NCBI RefSeq assembly: GCF_902500215.1
Contig: NZ_CABVOU010000033.1
Coordinates: 265,945-329,944, forward strand
Reading direction: 5' to 3'
Source of the DNA: Halomonas lysinitropha
GTDB taxonomy: Bacteria; Pseudomonadota; Gammaproteobacteria; Pseudomonadales; Halomonadaceae
Length of the DNA: 64,000 nucleotides
Shown here: piece by piece, positions 1 to 8,918 of the stretch
Layout: each line of letters starts with the position of its first letter
Numbering within the stretch: position 1 is the first letter of the stretch
The notes under the pieces: generated by a model
The model's input: only the letters and a program-made list of their open reading frames with translations
The model's database searches: none
What the model was told of the DNA's origin: nothing
Position numbers and translations under genes: made by a program

Positions 1-1
1 G

Positions 2-391
2 ATTCTCCATGAGCTGAAGAAGATGGGGGTACGGATAGCGATCGATGATTTCGGTACCGGCTATTCATCGCTATCCAAGCTGAAGGAGTTTCCCCTCGAC
101 ACCATCAAGATCGACAGTTCGTTCATTGGCGATATCGCCCGCTGTGCCGAAGACAGGAGCTTGACAGAGGCCATCATCGAACTGGGCAAGAGCCTGAGCC
201 TCATCGTCGTCGCCGAAGGCGTGGAGTCGGAGGAACAGGTCGACTATCTCCGTGCCCATTCGTGTGACCAGTTCCAGGGCTTCTATATCAACAAGCCGAT
301 GCCGGCCGCGGAGTTTGCGGCCGCAGTACGCAAACAGCGGCGAGGCGAGGCGAATTCCGGCTCATCGCCTGGCCAGCCTGACAGCCATTAA
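2..391 (+). CDS. EAL-domain c-di-GMP phosphodiesterase, C-terminal part (cut by window edge)
   Basis: The reading frame is open from the first bases of the window, so this is the 3' end of a longer gene. The visible part is the C-terminal half of an EAL domain: the DDFGTGYSSL loop (metal/c-di-GMP site), then IKID, AEGVE and the QGFY stretch that closes the TIM barrel. EAL domains hydrolyse c-di-GMP to pGpG in the cytoplasm. The EAL signature itself and any N-terminal sensor or GGDEF domain lie outside the window. The tail after the barrel is short and polar. The gene converges on mltF, with about 45 bp between the stops. Confidence 0.9.
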   Translation: MLHELKKMGVRIAIDDFGTGYSSLSKLKEFPLDTIKIDSSFIGDIARCAEDRSLTEAIIELGKSLSLIVVAEGVESEEQVDYLRAHSCDQFQGFYINKPMPAAEFAAAVRKQRRGEANSGSSPGQPDSH

Positions 392-437
392 GGACAGCCA
401 GATAACCGATGGCCCAGCAGCGCAAGGGTGATTCCAC

Positions 438-1835
438 TTACTCTTCATCGGAAGACGATATTTCCACTGCGGCACCGATGACGTCCTGATAGTTACGTAT
501 CCGCTGGACGTAGTGCACCGGCTCGTAGCCCCGTGCATAGCCGTAACGGGTCTGCGGGTAGTAGCGCTTGTCGGCCTTGAGCGGGAGCACCTCCTCCATG
601 TCTGCCCAGGAGTCGGGATTCTTGCCCAGCTCCCGGGCGAGTTCGCGAGCATCGAGCACGTGACCGCGCCCGATGTTGTAGCTGGCCAGGGCCAGGTAGG
701 TGCGATCCGGCTCGGGAATCTCCTTGGGCAGCCGCTCATGACGGTCGGCCAGATACCGGGCGCCACCGTCGATGGCGGCGGCCGGGTCCAGGCGATTGGC
801 GACGCCGAGGGACTGGGCGGTGTTCTGGGTGAGCATCATGATGCCGCGCACCCCGGTGGGCGAAACGGCCCGGGGGTCCCAGTGCGACTCCTGGTAGGCC
901 AGGGCCGCGAGCAGGTCGGCCGGCATGCCGGTCTGCTCCTCTGCCAGGAGAAAGAGGTCGAGGTAATTGGGCAGGCGCTCGTCGATCCGCGCATTGAGGG
1001 CCCGCAGGTCGACGAAGTCGAAGTCGTCGATGTAGTCGTAGTAGCGATGCTCCACTGTATCGAGGGTCTCCTCGCCCTGGGGGCCTTCCATCCAGTCATG
1101 CGCGTGCGCCGCGAGATCGTCCTGCCCCTTGGCCAGATACCAGCCCAGCCTGGCGCCGCTGGTCAGGTTCATGGCAACTTCCAGGTGGGGAAAGTGCCGG
1201 CGCACCACCTGGACGATATTGGAGTCGGCCACGGTGCATTCCAGTGTCTTTTCGGCCACCCTGGCGAGCAGGATCTCGGTGGTGCGCGGATCCTCCTCGA
1301 AGCGGATGCCGGTATGGTCGTTGACCAGGGACAGGAGTCTCTCCGAATAGCTGGAACCTGCGGTGACCCGGATCGAGACGCCGGCAATCTCCTCGATCTT
1401 CCGGGGCAAGGGCCGCATGTCGCGATGACAGACCAGCTGCTCGACGATGTCGGTATGGCCGGGGCCGCGACGGAAGCGCTCGTCCCTGGAGGGCAGGTGG
1501 GTCAGCCCGGCGGCGGCCAGGTGGACCTCGCCAGCCTCCAGGGCTTGCAGTACCCCGGCGATGGAGTCCTGCAGCGTCCATTCCACTTCCCAGCCATTGG
1601 CCTCGGCGAAGCGCTCGACCAGGTCGTGTTCGGGCCCGGCCGGTGTCTCTTCCCGGTCCAGGTAGTAGGTGGTGGCCGCGTTGCGGGTGGCGACCTTGAG
1701 GACGCCGGTCTCTTCGGGGGGAGCCAGACGCGTGGCGGGCTCTGGATCCTCGGACGGGCCACAGCCGGCAAGCATGAGGAAAACGCTAGCCAGCAGCAGG
1801 GCGGTCAGTATTCGCGAATTTACAGGCGCATTCAT
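438..1835 (-). CDS. mltF: Membrane-bound lytic murein transglycosylase F, lipoprotein
   Basis: MltF cleaves the MurNAc-GlcNAc bond of peptidoglycan to give 1,6-anhydro ends. I place the start at 1835 rather than the longer frame at 1928. From there a hydrophobic signal peptide ends in a lipobox (LMLAGC), and a GGAG sits about 9 nt upstream. The protein has an N-terminal periplasmic solute-binding (SBP_bac_3) domain, about residues 45-270. A C-terminal SLT goose-lysozyme-type domain follows, with the catalytic Glu in the QESHWDP motif and the SPTGVRGIMML and ASYNIGRGH motifs. About 465 residues is normal for MltF. A second, clearly divergent mltF lies at 48511-50007. Confidence 0.92.
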   Translation of the reverse strand: MNAPVNSRILTALLLASVFLMLAGCGPSEDPEPATRLAPPEETGVLKVATRNAATTYYLDREETPAGPEHDLVERFAEANGWEVEWTLQDSIAGVLQALEAGEVHLAAAGLTHLPSRDERFRRGPGHTDIVEQLVCHRDMRPLPRKIEEIAGVSIRVTAGSSYSERLLSLVNDHTGIRFEEDPRTTEILLARVAEKTLECTVADSNIVQVVRRHFPHLEVAMNLTSGARLGWYLAKGQDDLAAHAHDWMEGPQGEETLDTVEHRYYDYIDDFDFVDLRALNARIDERLPNYLDLFLLAEEQTGMPADLLAALAYQESHWDPRAVSPTGVRGIMMLTQNTAQSLGVANRLDPAAAIDGGARYLADRHERLPKEIPEPDRTYLALASYNIGRGHVLDARELARELGKNPDSWADMEEVLPLKADKRYYPQTRYGYARGYEPVHYVQRIRNYQDVIGAAVEISSSDEE

Positions 1836-2024
1836 GGGTGCTCGCTCCACAGGGGCCAGCGTGAACTCTAGCAGCCTCGCGGAAGTGTCGGTCAACGCCA
1901 GCGCCACCCTCGAGCAGTGGTCCTGCACTGATCGCGGTTATCCACGAACCCGCTGCGATTTCCCGCGTTGGCATGTTGCGACAGCGAGTGATAGAAACGT
2001 TCCAGCAAACTGACTCGCGAGTGT

Positions 2025-3380
2025 ATGGGCATGGCGTTGGATTCCGAATTTATTGGCACTCGCATCATGGACCTGCTTATCGATGCGGTCTGCGTGGTGG
2101 ACGCCGAGGGTCGGTTCGTGTTCGTGAGTGCCGCCTGTGAGCGCATCTTTGGCTATACCCCGGACGAAATGATCGGCATGTCGATGATCAAGCTGGTGCA
2201 TCCCGACGACCGCCAGCAAACCCTGGAGGCGGCCAGTAATATCATGCGCGGCCAAGTGCAGATGCATTTCGAGAATCGCTATGTGCGCAAGGATGGGCGA
2301 ATCGTCGATATCATGTGGTCGGCGCGCTGGTCCGAGCAGGAAGGCATGCGTCTTGCCGTTGCACGCGATATCACGCTTCTGAAGCAAGCCGAACGCATCC
2401 AGAATGCGATCTATCAAATTTCCGAGGCGGCCCACCTCGCCGAGGGACTCTTCGAACTCTATCAACATATTCATCGCATTATCTGCGATCTGCTTCCGGC
2501 CGATAATTTCCTGGTCGCGTTGTATGACGATACGTGCGAAGCGCTCTCCTTTCCCTACGTGGCCGACGACCAGGCCGTAGGCGCCATGCGCGGACAGCTG
2601 GATACCCGAAACCCGATCACAAGTGTCATTCGTGAAGGCCGTGCTGTCCTGTACCGTTACGACGTCACCGATGATGCTGCGGTGCCGGTTGTAGTGCTGC
2701 CTGACGAGACGCAGGACTGGCTCGGCGTGCCGCTGATCTCTCAGGCCGGCATCCTGGGGGCGGTGGTCGTGCAGAGTTACGTCGGTAGCGCCCGTTATCA
2801 GGAGCACGACAAGGAGCTACTGCAGTTCGTCTCCACCCAGATCGCCATGGCCATCGAGCGCAAGCAGGCCGAAATTTGCTTGCGCCACATGGCAGGTCAC
2901 GACCCGCTGACCGGCTTGCCCAATCGGGCTCTGTTCAACGAACACGTCGATATGGCGCTTCAGGTCGCCCAGCGCCTGGGTGAACAACTTGCGCTGTTGT
3001 ACCTGGATCTGGACGAGTTCAAGGAGGTCAACGATATCCTGGGCCATGAAGCGGGCGACCAGGTGCTCTGTGAGGTGGCGCGGCGCCTGGTCCAGGGCGT
3101 GCGTGATTCCGACATGGTCGGCCGGATGGGAGGCGACGAATTTACGGTGCTGTTGACAAATATCCGCGGCGAGAATGCCGTCGGCATCGTGATGGACAAG
3201 ATCCGCGCGGCCTTCGCTCAACCTATCGCGTTGCCGTCAGGGTCAGTCAACCTCTCCACCAGTATGGGTGCCGCGCGATACCCCGGCCATGGAACGAGCC
3301 GGGACGAGCTGGTACGCCATGCCGATGCCGGCATGTACGCGGCAAAACGCACCAAGTTGACGGGGCCTCAGCTCCGCTGA
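2025..3380 (+). CDS. PAS-GAF-GGDEF diguanylate cyclase
   Basis: A 451-residue soluble protein with a PAS domain (about 10-125), a GAF domain (about 130-285) and a C-terminal GGDEF domain (about 290-447). The active-site loop is intact (GRMGGDEF, about residues 365-372), so the protein should make c-di-GMP from two GTP. No transmembrane segment is evident, so the signal is probably cytoplasmic: a redox or ligand cue at PAS and a small molecule at GAF. The gene is divergent from mltF. Another ATG lies two codons downstream (2031), and I cannot choose firmly between them. It is one of seven c-di-GMP genes in the window. Confidence 0.9.
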   Translation: MGMALDSEFIGTRIMDLLIDAVCVVDAEGRFVFVSAACERIFGYTPDEMIGMSMIKLVHPDDRQQTLEAASNIMRGQVQMHFENRYVRKDGRIVDIMWSARWSEQEGMRLAVARDITLLKQAERIQNAIYQISEAAHLAEGLFELYQHIHRIICDLLPADNFLVALYDDTCEALSFPYVADDQAVGAMRGQLDTRNPITSVIREGRAVLYRYDVTDDAAVPVVVLPDETQDWLGVPLISQAGILGAVVVQSYVGSARYQEHDKELLQFVSTQIAMAIERKQAEICLRHMAGHDPLTGLPNRALFNEHVDMALQVAQRLGEQLALLYLDLDEFKEVNDILGHEAGDQVLCEVARRLVQGVRDSDMVGRMGGDEFTVLLTNIRGENAVGIVMDKIRAAFAQPIALPSGSVNLSTSMGAARYPGHGTSRDELVRHADAGMYAAKRTKLTGPQLR

Positions 3381-3433
3381 TTTGGCACTGCGCGAAGCAG
3401 CATTTCAGGCTGCCCACGCCTCCGAGTGACTCG

Positions 3434-4102
3434 TCAACGCGCCGGCCATAGCCGCGCCGTCAGGGCCGCGACAACGGCCAGCAGGGGCAGCCAGGCACCC
3501 CGTTCGCCAAGGGTCTCGAGGGTGATCCAGCTCAGCAGGCACCAGAGCGCGGGTATGACCAGCAGCGACCAGGCACGACGGGCCGGCTCGGTCATGGCTG
3601 CCACGCCCAGGGTGGCCATGGCGAGTGGGTCGGGGGTGAGGCCGATGACCTCGGCACCCGACAGACCGCGGCCTGTCACCACCGCAACGAGCGGATGCAA
3701 GGCCAGGGCATAGACAAACAGCCCGATGCCGATACCTCGCCGCATGCTCCAGTGACCCGGCAGGCGCAGTCCGCCGCGCAGGCAGCCCAGGGCGACCAGC
3801 AGCAGCGCCTGGAGGCCGAAAAGTGGAATAATATAGTCGATGCCCCAGTGGATCGGGGCAAAGCGCTGCCACAGGAAGGCCCAGGCCACGAAGACCCAGG
3901 CCACGGCCAGCAGCAGAACCAACAGGCGCGTGGCCCGCGGATCGGGGCGGAGCAGGACGACCAGCGCCATGCCGCCCAGCGCCAGGGCGATCAGCTGGGC
4001 CGGCCATAGTGCCTGGTTGTGCAACTCGAAGAGTCGCGCATAGACCCGCGGCGAGAACATCAGCAGGTCATCGGGACGATAGGTCCACCATGCGCTGCCC
4101 AT
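3434..4102 (-). CDS. DUF6064-like integral membrane protein
   Basis: A 222-residue hydrophobic protein with about six predicted membrane helices. It starts with MGSAWWTYRPDDLLMFSPRVY, which resembles the N-terminus of DUF6064 proteins, a family without an assigned function. The start at 4102 lies 3 nt downstream of the stop of the aldo/keto reductase gene, so the two are very probably co-transcribed and translationally coupled. The family call is from recall of its N-terminal pattern. No enzymatic motif is visible. Confidence 0.7.
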   Translation of the reverse strand: MGSAWWTYRPDDLLMFSPRVYARLFELHNQALWPAQLIALALGGMALVVLLRPDPRATRLLVLLLAVAWVFVAWAFLWQRFAPIHWGIDYIIPLFGLQALLLVALGCLRGGLRLPGHWSMRRGIGIGLFVYALALHPLVAVVTGRGLSGAEVIGLTPDPLAMATLGVAAMTEPARRAWSLLVIPALWCLLSWITLETLGERGAWLPLLAVVAALTARLWPAR

Positions 4103-4105
4103 GCC

Positions 4106-5041
4106 TTACAGTCCCCGCACGTAGTCGGCCATGCGGCGGCGCATGGTCTCGTCGGGCAGGGGCTCGCGAGCGGCGGCAAGGTTCTCGCGGACGTGCTCGA
4201 CCTGGGTGGTGGCGGGGATGACGCAGGTGACTGCCGGGTGGGAGATGATGAACTTGAGAATGAACTGTGCCCAGGTGTCGGCATGGATCTCGGCGGCCCA
4301 GGGCGGCAGCGGCTTGCCTTCCAGGTGACGGATCAGGCGCTTGCGCTGGAAGGGGCGGTTGGCAATCACGCCGATGCCGCGCTCCCGGGCAAGGGGCAGC
4401 AGCCGCTGCTCGGCCTCACGATCGACGATGTTGTAGGTGAGCTGGACGCTATCCAGCGGGACTTGTCGCATGATGTGCTCGACCTCGTCATGGCGTCGTC
4501 CGTGGGAGGTGGTGATGCCCAGATGGCGAACGTCGCCGGACGCCTTCATCGCCATCAGGGTCTCGAGGTGGCCCTCCCAGCCCAGCAGGTTGTGGACCTG
4601 CAGCATGTCGAAGCGTGGTATGCCCCATTCCTGGCGGGAGGCCGCGATCTGGGCTGGCCCCTCGGCCGGATTCGAGGTCCAGACCTTGTCGGCGGCATAG
4701 ACGCGCTCGACCGCCTCGAGCTGCTTCAGGGCATGACCGATCGTCGCCTGTGACGAGCCGTACATCGGCGAGGAGTCGATCAGGCGGCCGCCCTCAGCGA
4801 AGAAGGCCGCCATGACGGCGGTGCATGCCTCGAGCAGCACCGGATCATCGCCGACGTTGAAGGTGATCCAGCTGCCCAGGCCGACCCGGGGCAGTGCCAC
4901 GCCGGTGCCGGGCAACTCGCGGGTCAGTGGCTCGGCGGTCTGTGCCAAGGCAAGGCGGGAGGGCAACGCCGAAACGGCGGCCGCGGCGAGCAGGCCGCCC
5001 AGCAGCCGACGGCGCGACAGGGAATGAAGGGGTGGGGGCAT
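4106..5041 (-). CDS. Tat-exported aldo/keto reductase
   Basis: A 311-residue aldo/keto reductase with an N-terminal twin-arginine signal (SRRRLLGGLLAAAAVSALPS), which suggests export in folded form with bound NADP(H). The TIM barrel carries the expected catalytic residues: Asp and Tyr in IDSSPMYGSS, Lys in ADKVWTSN and His in MLQVHNL. It reduces carbonyl compounds, substrate unknown. An exported NADPH-dependent enzyme is unusual because NADPH is scarce in the periplasm. The gene lies between the patatin gene (60 bp upstream) and the DUF6064 gene (3 bp downstream) on the same strand. Confidence 0.88.
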   Translation of the reverse strand: MPPPLHSLSRRRLLGGLLAAAAVSALPSRLALAQTAEPLTRELPGTGVALPRVGLGSWITFNVGDDPVLLEACTAVMAAFFAEGGRLIDSSPMYGSSQATIGHALKQLEAVERVYAADKVWTSNPAEGPAQIAASRQEWGIPRFDMLQVHNLLGWEGHLETLMAMKASGDVRHLGITTSHGRRHDEVEHIMRQVPLDSVQLTYNIVDREAEQRLLPLARERGIGVIANRPFQRKRLIRHLEGKPLPPWAAEIHADTWAQFILKFIISHPAVTCVIPATTQVEHVRENLAAAREPLPDETMRRRMADYVRGL

Positions 5042-5101
5042 GATGCGCTCCTGGACATGCTGAGCATAGTGTAGTTGCCGGGTGAGGTGGGCCGGGTGCC
5101 G

Positions 5102-6043
5102 TCATGAAGAGGGCGTGGCCTGCAGGGCCAGCCAGCCCTCGAGCAGGTCACGGAGCTCCTCGGCGGTGGGTTCGGTCTGGCGCAGGATCTCGTCGATGCG
5201 GTTGAAGTGCAGCAGGCGCACGCCCCGGGTCTCCGGACGCAGGTAGATGTCGGGTGGCCGGTGGTGCAGCGCCTGTCGGATGATCGCCTGCTGCATGATC
5301 TTGAAGCTGTTGAACAGCATGTCGGTCACGCCGAGCTCCTCGCCATCCTCCTGCCGGCGGCTGCCCGAGACGTCCACCGCGATGACCATGTCGACCTCGC
5401 CGAAGAGCAGGTCGAAGGGCAGGGGCTTGGAGATGCCGCCATCGATCAGCAGCTGCTCGCCATGGTGGACGGGCAGGAAGAGCCCCGGCACTGCCATGCT
5501 GGCCTCGATGGCCGGAAAGAGGAGGCCCTCGTCGAGGGTCACGCTCTCCCCCGTCCAGTAGTCGGTGGCCACCACCTCGAGCGGGATGCGCAGCTCGTCG
5601 AAGGTGCGAACCTCGGTATGGCCGGCCAGGAATTCGAGGAAGCCGGCCGAGTCGATCAGCCCGGCATCGTCGCGCCCGAACGGCACCAGCGCCGACAGCT
5701 CCACCTCCGATTCGGCCAGCCCCGAGAGGGCATCCAGCGGCGAGCCGGCCACGTCGTCGAAGATGTCGTGGATCGCCTCGGCCGGGAGTCCCGCGGCATA
5801 GAGCCCGCCGATCACCGCGCCGATGCTGGTGCCGACGATGCGGTCGGGCAGGATCCCGAGGTCGTCGAAGACCTGCAGGATGGCGATGTGCGCCAGGCCG
5901 TTGGCCCCGCCCGAGCCCAGCGCCAGGCCGATGGTCGGACGGGGCGCCGGGGTGTCGGTGGGTTCCGCCGCGACCGGAGCCGCCAGCAGGGCAAGGATGA
6001 GCAGGGCCGAAGCGAGAAGGGCAGCGATGCGGCTTGGCCTCAT
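5102..6043 (-). CDS. Patatin-like phospholipase family protein
   Basis: A 313-residue protein. The start at 6043 lies 2 nt after the stop of the upstream flavoprotein gene and has CCGGAG about 8 nt ahead. A frame extending further upstream runs antisense-like through that gene and is not coding. Residues 1-26 form a signal peptide ending AAPVAA. The patatin fold is shown by the oxyanion-hole glycine loop LALGSGGANG (about 40-49), the nucleophile Ser73 in GTSIGA, and the catalytic Asp201 in IDGGIS. It is expected to be a secreted or periplasmic lipid acyl hydrolase. It resembles the catalytic part of RssA/NTE-type patatins without an attached POTRA or barrel domain. Confidence 0.9.
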   Translation of the reverse strand: MRPSRIAALLASALLILALLAAPVAAEPTDTPAPRPTIGLALGSGGANGLAHIAILQVFDDLGILPDRIVGTSIGAVIGGLYAAGLPAEAIHDIFDDVAGSPLDALSGLAESEVELSALVPFGRDDAGLIDSAGFLEFLAGHTEVRTFDELRIPLEVVATDYWTGESVTLDEGLLFPAIEASMAVPGLFLPVHHGEQLLIDGGISKPLPFDLLFGEVDMVIAVDVSGSRRQEDGEELGVTDMLFNSFKIMQQAIIRQALHHRPPDIYLRPETRGVRLLHFNRIDEILRQTEPTAEELRDLLEGWLALQATPSS

Positions 6044-6045
6044 GC

Positions 6046-7512
6046 TCAGTCTCCGGGTCCGCACTCCATGCAACGCTCGGTGATGGCCGGACCCTGCTGG
6101 AGGTTGGCATTGAGGTCGCGCAGGGCGCTGCGCAGCCCCTCCTCGAGCACCGGGTGGTAGAAGGGCATCTCGAGGATGCGGCTCACGCTGGGCTTCTCTT
6201 CCAGCATCCAGGCCAGCAGGTGCGCCATGTGCTCCACCCGGGGGCCGAACAGCTCGGCGCCCAGGAACTGACCCGAGCCGTGCTCGGCGTAGAGGCGCAT
6301 CAGGCCACGGTTCTGGCGCATCACCACGGCGCGCCCCTGGTCCTCGAAGGAGGCCTCGCCGGTGGCGATGCAGTCGCAGCCGCCGTACTGCTTTTCCAGC
6401 TCGGCACGGCTCGCGCCGATGGTGGCCATCTGCGGGTCGGTGAAGACCACCGCCAGGGGCACGTTGCGGGTGCCGGCACGCAGTTCCGGAAAGCGCCCGG
6501 CGTTGTCGCCGGCGATCCGGCCCTCGGTATTGGCCACGTGCAGCAACGGCAGCTCCTGGTTGGCATCGCCGGCGATGAAGATATGGCTGGGGCTGTCGTC
6601 GGCGTTGCGGCACTGCAGGGTGAAGCGGTTGTAGTGGGGCACGCCCTTGTCGTCGATGGCCAGGCCGGCCCTCTCCAGGTCGAGCCGGTCGACGTTGGGG
6701 TGCCGGCCGGTGGCCGCGAGCAGGTAGTCGAAACGCTCGGTGAGGCGCCTGCCGGTATCGCGCTCGAGGAAGGTGATGACCACAGCGTCGCCGTCGCGCT
6801 CGATGCTTTCCACCTTGGCGTCGGGGTCGACGTAGAACTCCTCGTTGAAGGTGCGGTCGGCATAGTCCCGCACGGCCTCATCCTGAAAGGGGCCCAGGGC
6901 GCCGCCCACGCCGAAGACCCGCAGGCGCACGCCCAGCCGGTGCAGCGCCTGGCCGAGCTCCAGGCCGATCACGCCGGGGCCGAACACCGCGACCGACTCG
7001 GGCAGGTCGTCCCACTCGAAGACGGCGTCGTTGACCACCAGCCGGTCACCGGCCGCCTCGAAGAAGCCCGGCCAGGTGCCGCGCGAGCCGGTGGCGATGA
7101 CGATGGTACGCGCCGTCACGCGGGTGTAGTCGCCGACGACCAGGGTGTGCGGGTCCTCGAAGCGCGCATGGCCCTCGAGCCGGTTGTCCTCGCCCAGGCG
7201 CTCCACCGTCTTCATCACGCGCCCCACGAAGCCGTCACGTTCGCGCTGGACGCGCTCCATGACGGCGCGCCCGTCCACCTCCACGGGGCCGGTACGCACG
7301 CCGAAGCCGCCGGCATCCCGGGCGTGGTGGGCGGAGTCGGCGGCGGCGATCAGCAGCTTCGAGGGCATGCAGCCGACCCGGGCACAGGTCGTGCCATAGG
7401 CCCCGCCCTCGATCAGCAGCACTCTGTCGCTGTGCTTGCGGGCGGCATGCCAGGCGCTCAGGCCGGCGCTGCCGGCGCCGATGATGGCGATATCGACCTC
7501 ACGTTCCTGCAT
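6046..7512 (-). CDS. Dihydrolipoamide-dehydrogenase-family flavoprotein disulfide reductase
   Basis: A 488-residue class I pyridine nucleotide-disulfide oxidoreductase. I start at 7512, where AGAGGAGAG lies upstream. The longer frame at 7542 lacks this. It has the FAD Rossmann motif IIGAGSAGLSA (about 10-20), the redox-active disulfide C43-x4-C48 (TTCARVGCMPSK), a second NAD(P) Rossmann motif (FGPGVIGLELG), and the C-terminal dimerisation region with the His-Pro pair and Glu (FYHPVLEEG). No lipoyl-enzyme genes (E1/E2) are adjacent, so it is a stand-alone LPD-like enzyme. Its true partner disulfide is unknown. It probably leads the operon lpd-like, patatin, aldo/keto reductase, DUF6064. Confidence 0.88.
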   Translation of the reverse strand: MQEREVDIAIIGAGSAGLSAWHAARKHSDRVLLIEGGAYGTTCARVGCMPSKLLIAAADSAHHARDAGGFGVRTGPVEVDGRAVMERVQRERDGFVGRVMKTVERLGEDNRLEGHARFEDPHTLVVGDYTRVTARTIVIATGSRGTWPGFFEAAGDRLVVNDAVFEWDDLPESVAVFGPGVIGLELGQALHRLGVRLRVFGVGGALGPFQDEAVRDYADRTFNEEFYVDPDAKVESIERDGDAVVITFLERDTGRRLTERFDYLLAATGRHPNVDRLDLERAGLAIDDKGVPHYNRFTLQCRNADDSPSHIFIAGDANQELPLLHVANTEGRIAGDNAGRFPELRAGTRNVPLAVVFTDPQMATIGASRAELEKQYGGCDCIATGEASFEDQGRAVVMRQNRGLMRLYAEHGSGQFLGAELFGPRVEHMAHLLAWMLEEKPSVSRILEMPFYHPVLEEGLRSALRDLNANLQQGPAITERCMECGPGD

Positions 7513-7619
7513 CGGGCTCTCCTCTCGTCTGTGGCCGTTCATCCACTATGGCACAGGGTGGGGATGGGCCGCCGGGATGCAACGGTGGCGTCTTGACGCA
7601 GGACAAGGTCGCCGGCCCC

Positions 7620-8237
7620 TCAGGCGGCCAGGCGCAGGGCGAAGGCGATCATCAGCGAGCCGAAGGTCCAGCGCTGCAGTCGCGCCCGCAGCGGGCTGTC
7701 GGCGAACCAGCGCTGCAGCGCGGCCCCCAGGGTGGCATAGCCGGCATCGAACAGCAGGCCGATGCCCACCAGCAGGCTGCCCAGCAGGGCGAACTGCAGC
7801 AGCACGGGCCCTTCCCCGGGAGAGACGAACTGGGGCAGCAGCACCGAGCAGAACAGCAGCGACTTGGGGTTGAGCAGGTTGGTCAGCAGGCCACGGCGCC
7901 AGGCGCGGCGGAGACCGGCAGCGTATATGCCCACTCGGTCCGCCTCTATGTCCGCCGTGGCCCCGGGCGAACGGAGCAGCTGCAGGCCGATCCAGGCCAG
8001 GTAGGCGCCTCCCGCATAGCGCACCGCATCGAAGGTCCAGGGCGCGGTGGCGAAGAGCGTGGCCAGCCCCAGGGCCGCCAGGGCCACGTGCAGGCCGCGC
8101 GCCACCGCAAGGCCCGCCGCGGTGGCCAGCGCCGGGGCGTGCCCCTGCTGGCTGCCGGTGTGCAGCACCAGGATCATGTCGGGGCCGGGCAGCAGGTAGA
8201 TCGCTGCCAGGGCGCCGATGAACAGCCACAGCTCCAT
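7620..8237 (-). CDS. LysE/RhtB-family amino-acid exporter
   Basis: A 205-residue inner-membrane protein with about six helices. It has the family N-terminal signature (LPGPDMILVLHTGSQQG) and a LTNLLNPKSLLFCSVLLPQF segment typical of LysE/RhtB translocators, which export amino acids. It is divergent from an Lrp/AsnC-type regulator 144 bp away. This is the classic arrangement of an exporter controlled by an amino-acid-sensing Lrp protein. The substrate cannot be read from the sequence. Confidence 0.92.
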   Translation of the reverse strand: MELWLFIGALAAIYLLPGPDMILVLHTGSQQGHAPALATAAGLAVARGLHVALAALGLATLFATAPWTFDAVRYAGGAYLAWIGLQLLRSPGATADIEADRVGIYAAGLRRAWRRGLLTNLLNPKSLLFCSVLLPQFVSPGEGPVLLQFALLGSLLVGIGLLFDAGYATLGAALQRWFADSPLRARLQRWTFGSLMIAFALRLAA

Positions 8238-8334
8238 GGGGTCTCCTCTCGTCGTGACACCTTATCTATTGATCGATGCCAGTCTAGCCCCGCGGGTGCC
8301 GGCAGGTCCTTGCGAAGTCGACCAGGAAAACGGC

Positions 8335-8356
8335 TATAGTTGGCAGAAGATGCCAA
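8335..8356 (+). promoter_or_regulatory. Candidate promoter -10 and palindromic operator for Lrp-type regulator
   Basis: The spacer between the exporter and the Lrp-type gene contains a perfect inverted repeat TTGGCA-gaaga-TGCCAA (8340-8356). It directly abuts a -10-like TATAGT (8335-8340). A weak -35-like TTGCGA lies at 8310-8315 with a long 19-bp spacer. The palindrome sits 25-40 bp before the regulator's ATG, in the position expected of an autoregulatory operator. Its assignment to this regulator is an inference from location. Confidence 0.5.
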
Positions 8357-8380
8357 TAAAGAGTGATAAGGAAAAGTTTG

Positions 8381-8872
8381 ATGCCAACTTGCCGGCTGGA
8401 CGCCATCGACCGTCGCATCCTGGCGGCACTACAGCGTGACGCCCGGCTGAGCAACGTGCAGCTGGCCGAGGAGGTGAACCTCTCGCCCTCGCCCTGCCTG
8501 CGACGGGTCCGCCAGCTGGAGGCGGCGGGGCTGATCCGCGGCTACCATGCCGAACTGGACCGTGGGGGCGTCGGTCTCGGCCTCACCGTCTTCGTCGGCG
8601 TCAAGGTGGAGCGCCACCACGAGGCCGAGGCCAACGCCTTCCGCGAGGCGGTCGTGGCGCTGCCCGAGGTGGTCTCTGCCCACCTGGTGTCGGGGGAGTC
8701 GGACTTCCTGCTGCAGGTGGTGGTGGCGGACCTGGCGGCCTACGAGCGTTTCCTGACCGGGACCCTGCTGCGCCTGCCGGGCGTCAGCGACATCCGCAGC
8801 AACTTCGCCATCCAGACCGTCAAGGAGCACGGGCCACTGCCGCTCACGCGGCCCGAAAGCGAGGGCCGGTAG
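8381..8872 (+). CDS. Lrp/AsnC-family transcriptional regulator
   Basis: A 163-residue protein with an N-terminal helix-turn-helix (DRRILAALQRDARLSNVQLA, then SPSPCLRRVRQLEAAGLI) and a C-terminal RAM/AsnC ligand domain (VVALPEVVSAHLVSGESDFLLQVVV). I use the ATG at 8381, with AAGGA 8 nt upstream, instead of the GTG at 8363. It is divergently oriented to the LysE-type exporter and most likely senses an amino acid and controls that exporter. The palindrome just upstream is a candidate binding site. Confidence 0.92.
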   Translation: MPTCRLDAIDRRILAALQRDARLSNVQLAEEVNLSPSPCLRRVRQLEAAGLIRGYHAELDRGGVGLGLTVFVGVKVERHHEAEANAFREAVVALPEVVSAHLVSGESDFLLQVVVADLAAYERFLTGTLLRLPGVSDIRSNFAIQTVKEHGPLPLTRPESEGR

Positions 8873-8918
8873 CGTGGCCCGTCGGCCGACGCCCTTGAGG
8901 CCCGCCCTGGCCGGGGCC

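Noticed and set aside
513..1871. 452-residue open frame on the plus strand opposite mltF
   Set aside because: It is fully antisense to a gene with clear lipobox and SLT motifs, and its composition (Gly/Val/His-rich, no family) is what codon bias produces on the opposite strand.
6034..7596. 520-residue plus-strand frame opposite the flavoprotein gene
   Set aside because: It is an antisense shadow of a well-supported gene with FAD, CxxxxC and HP motifs.
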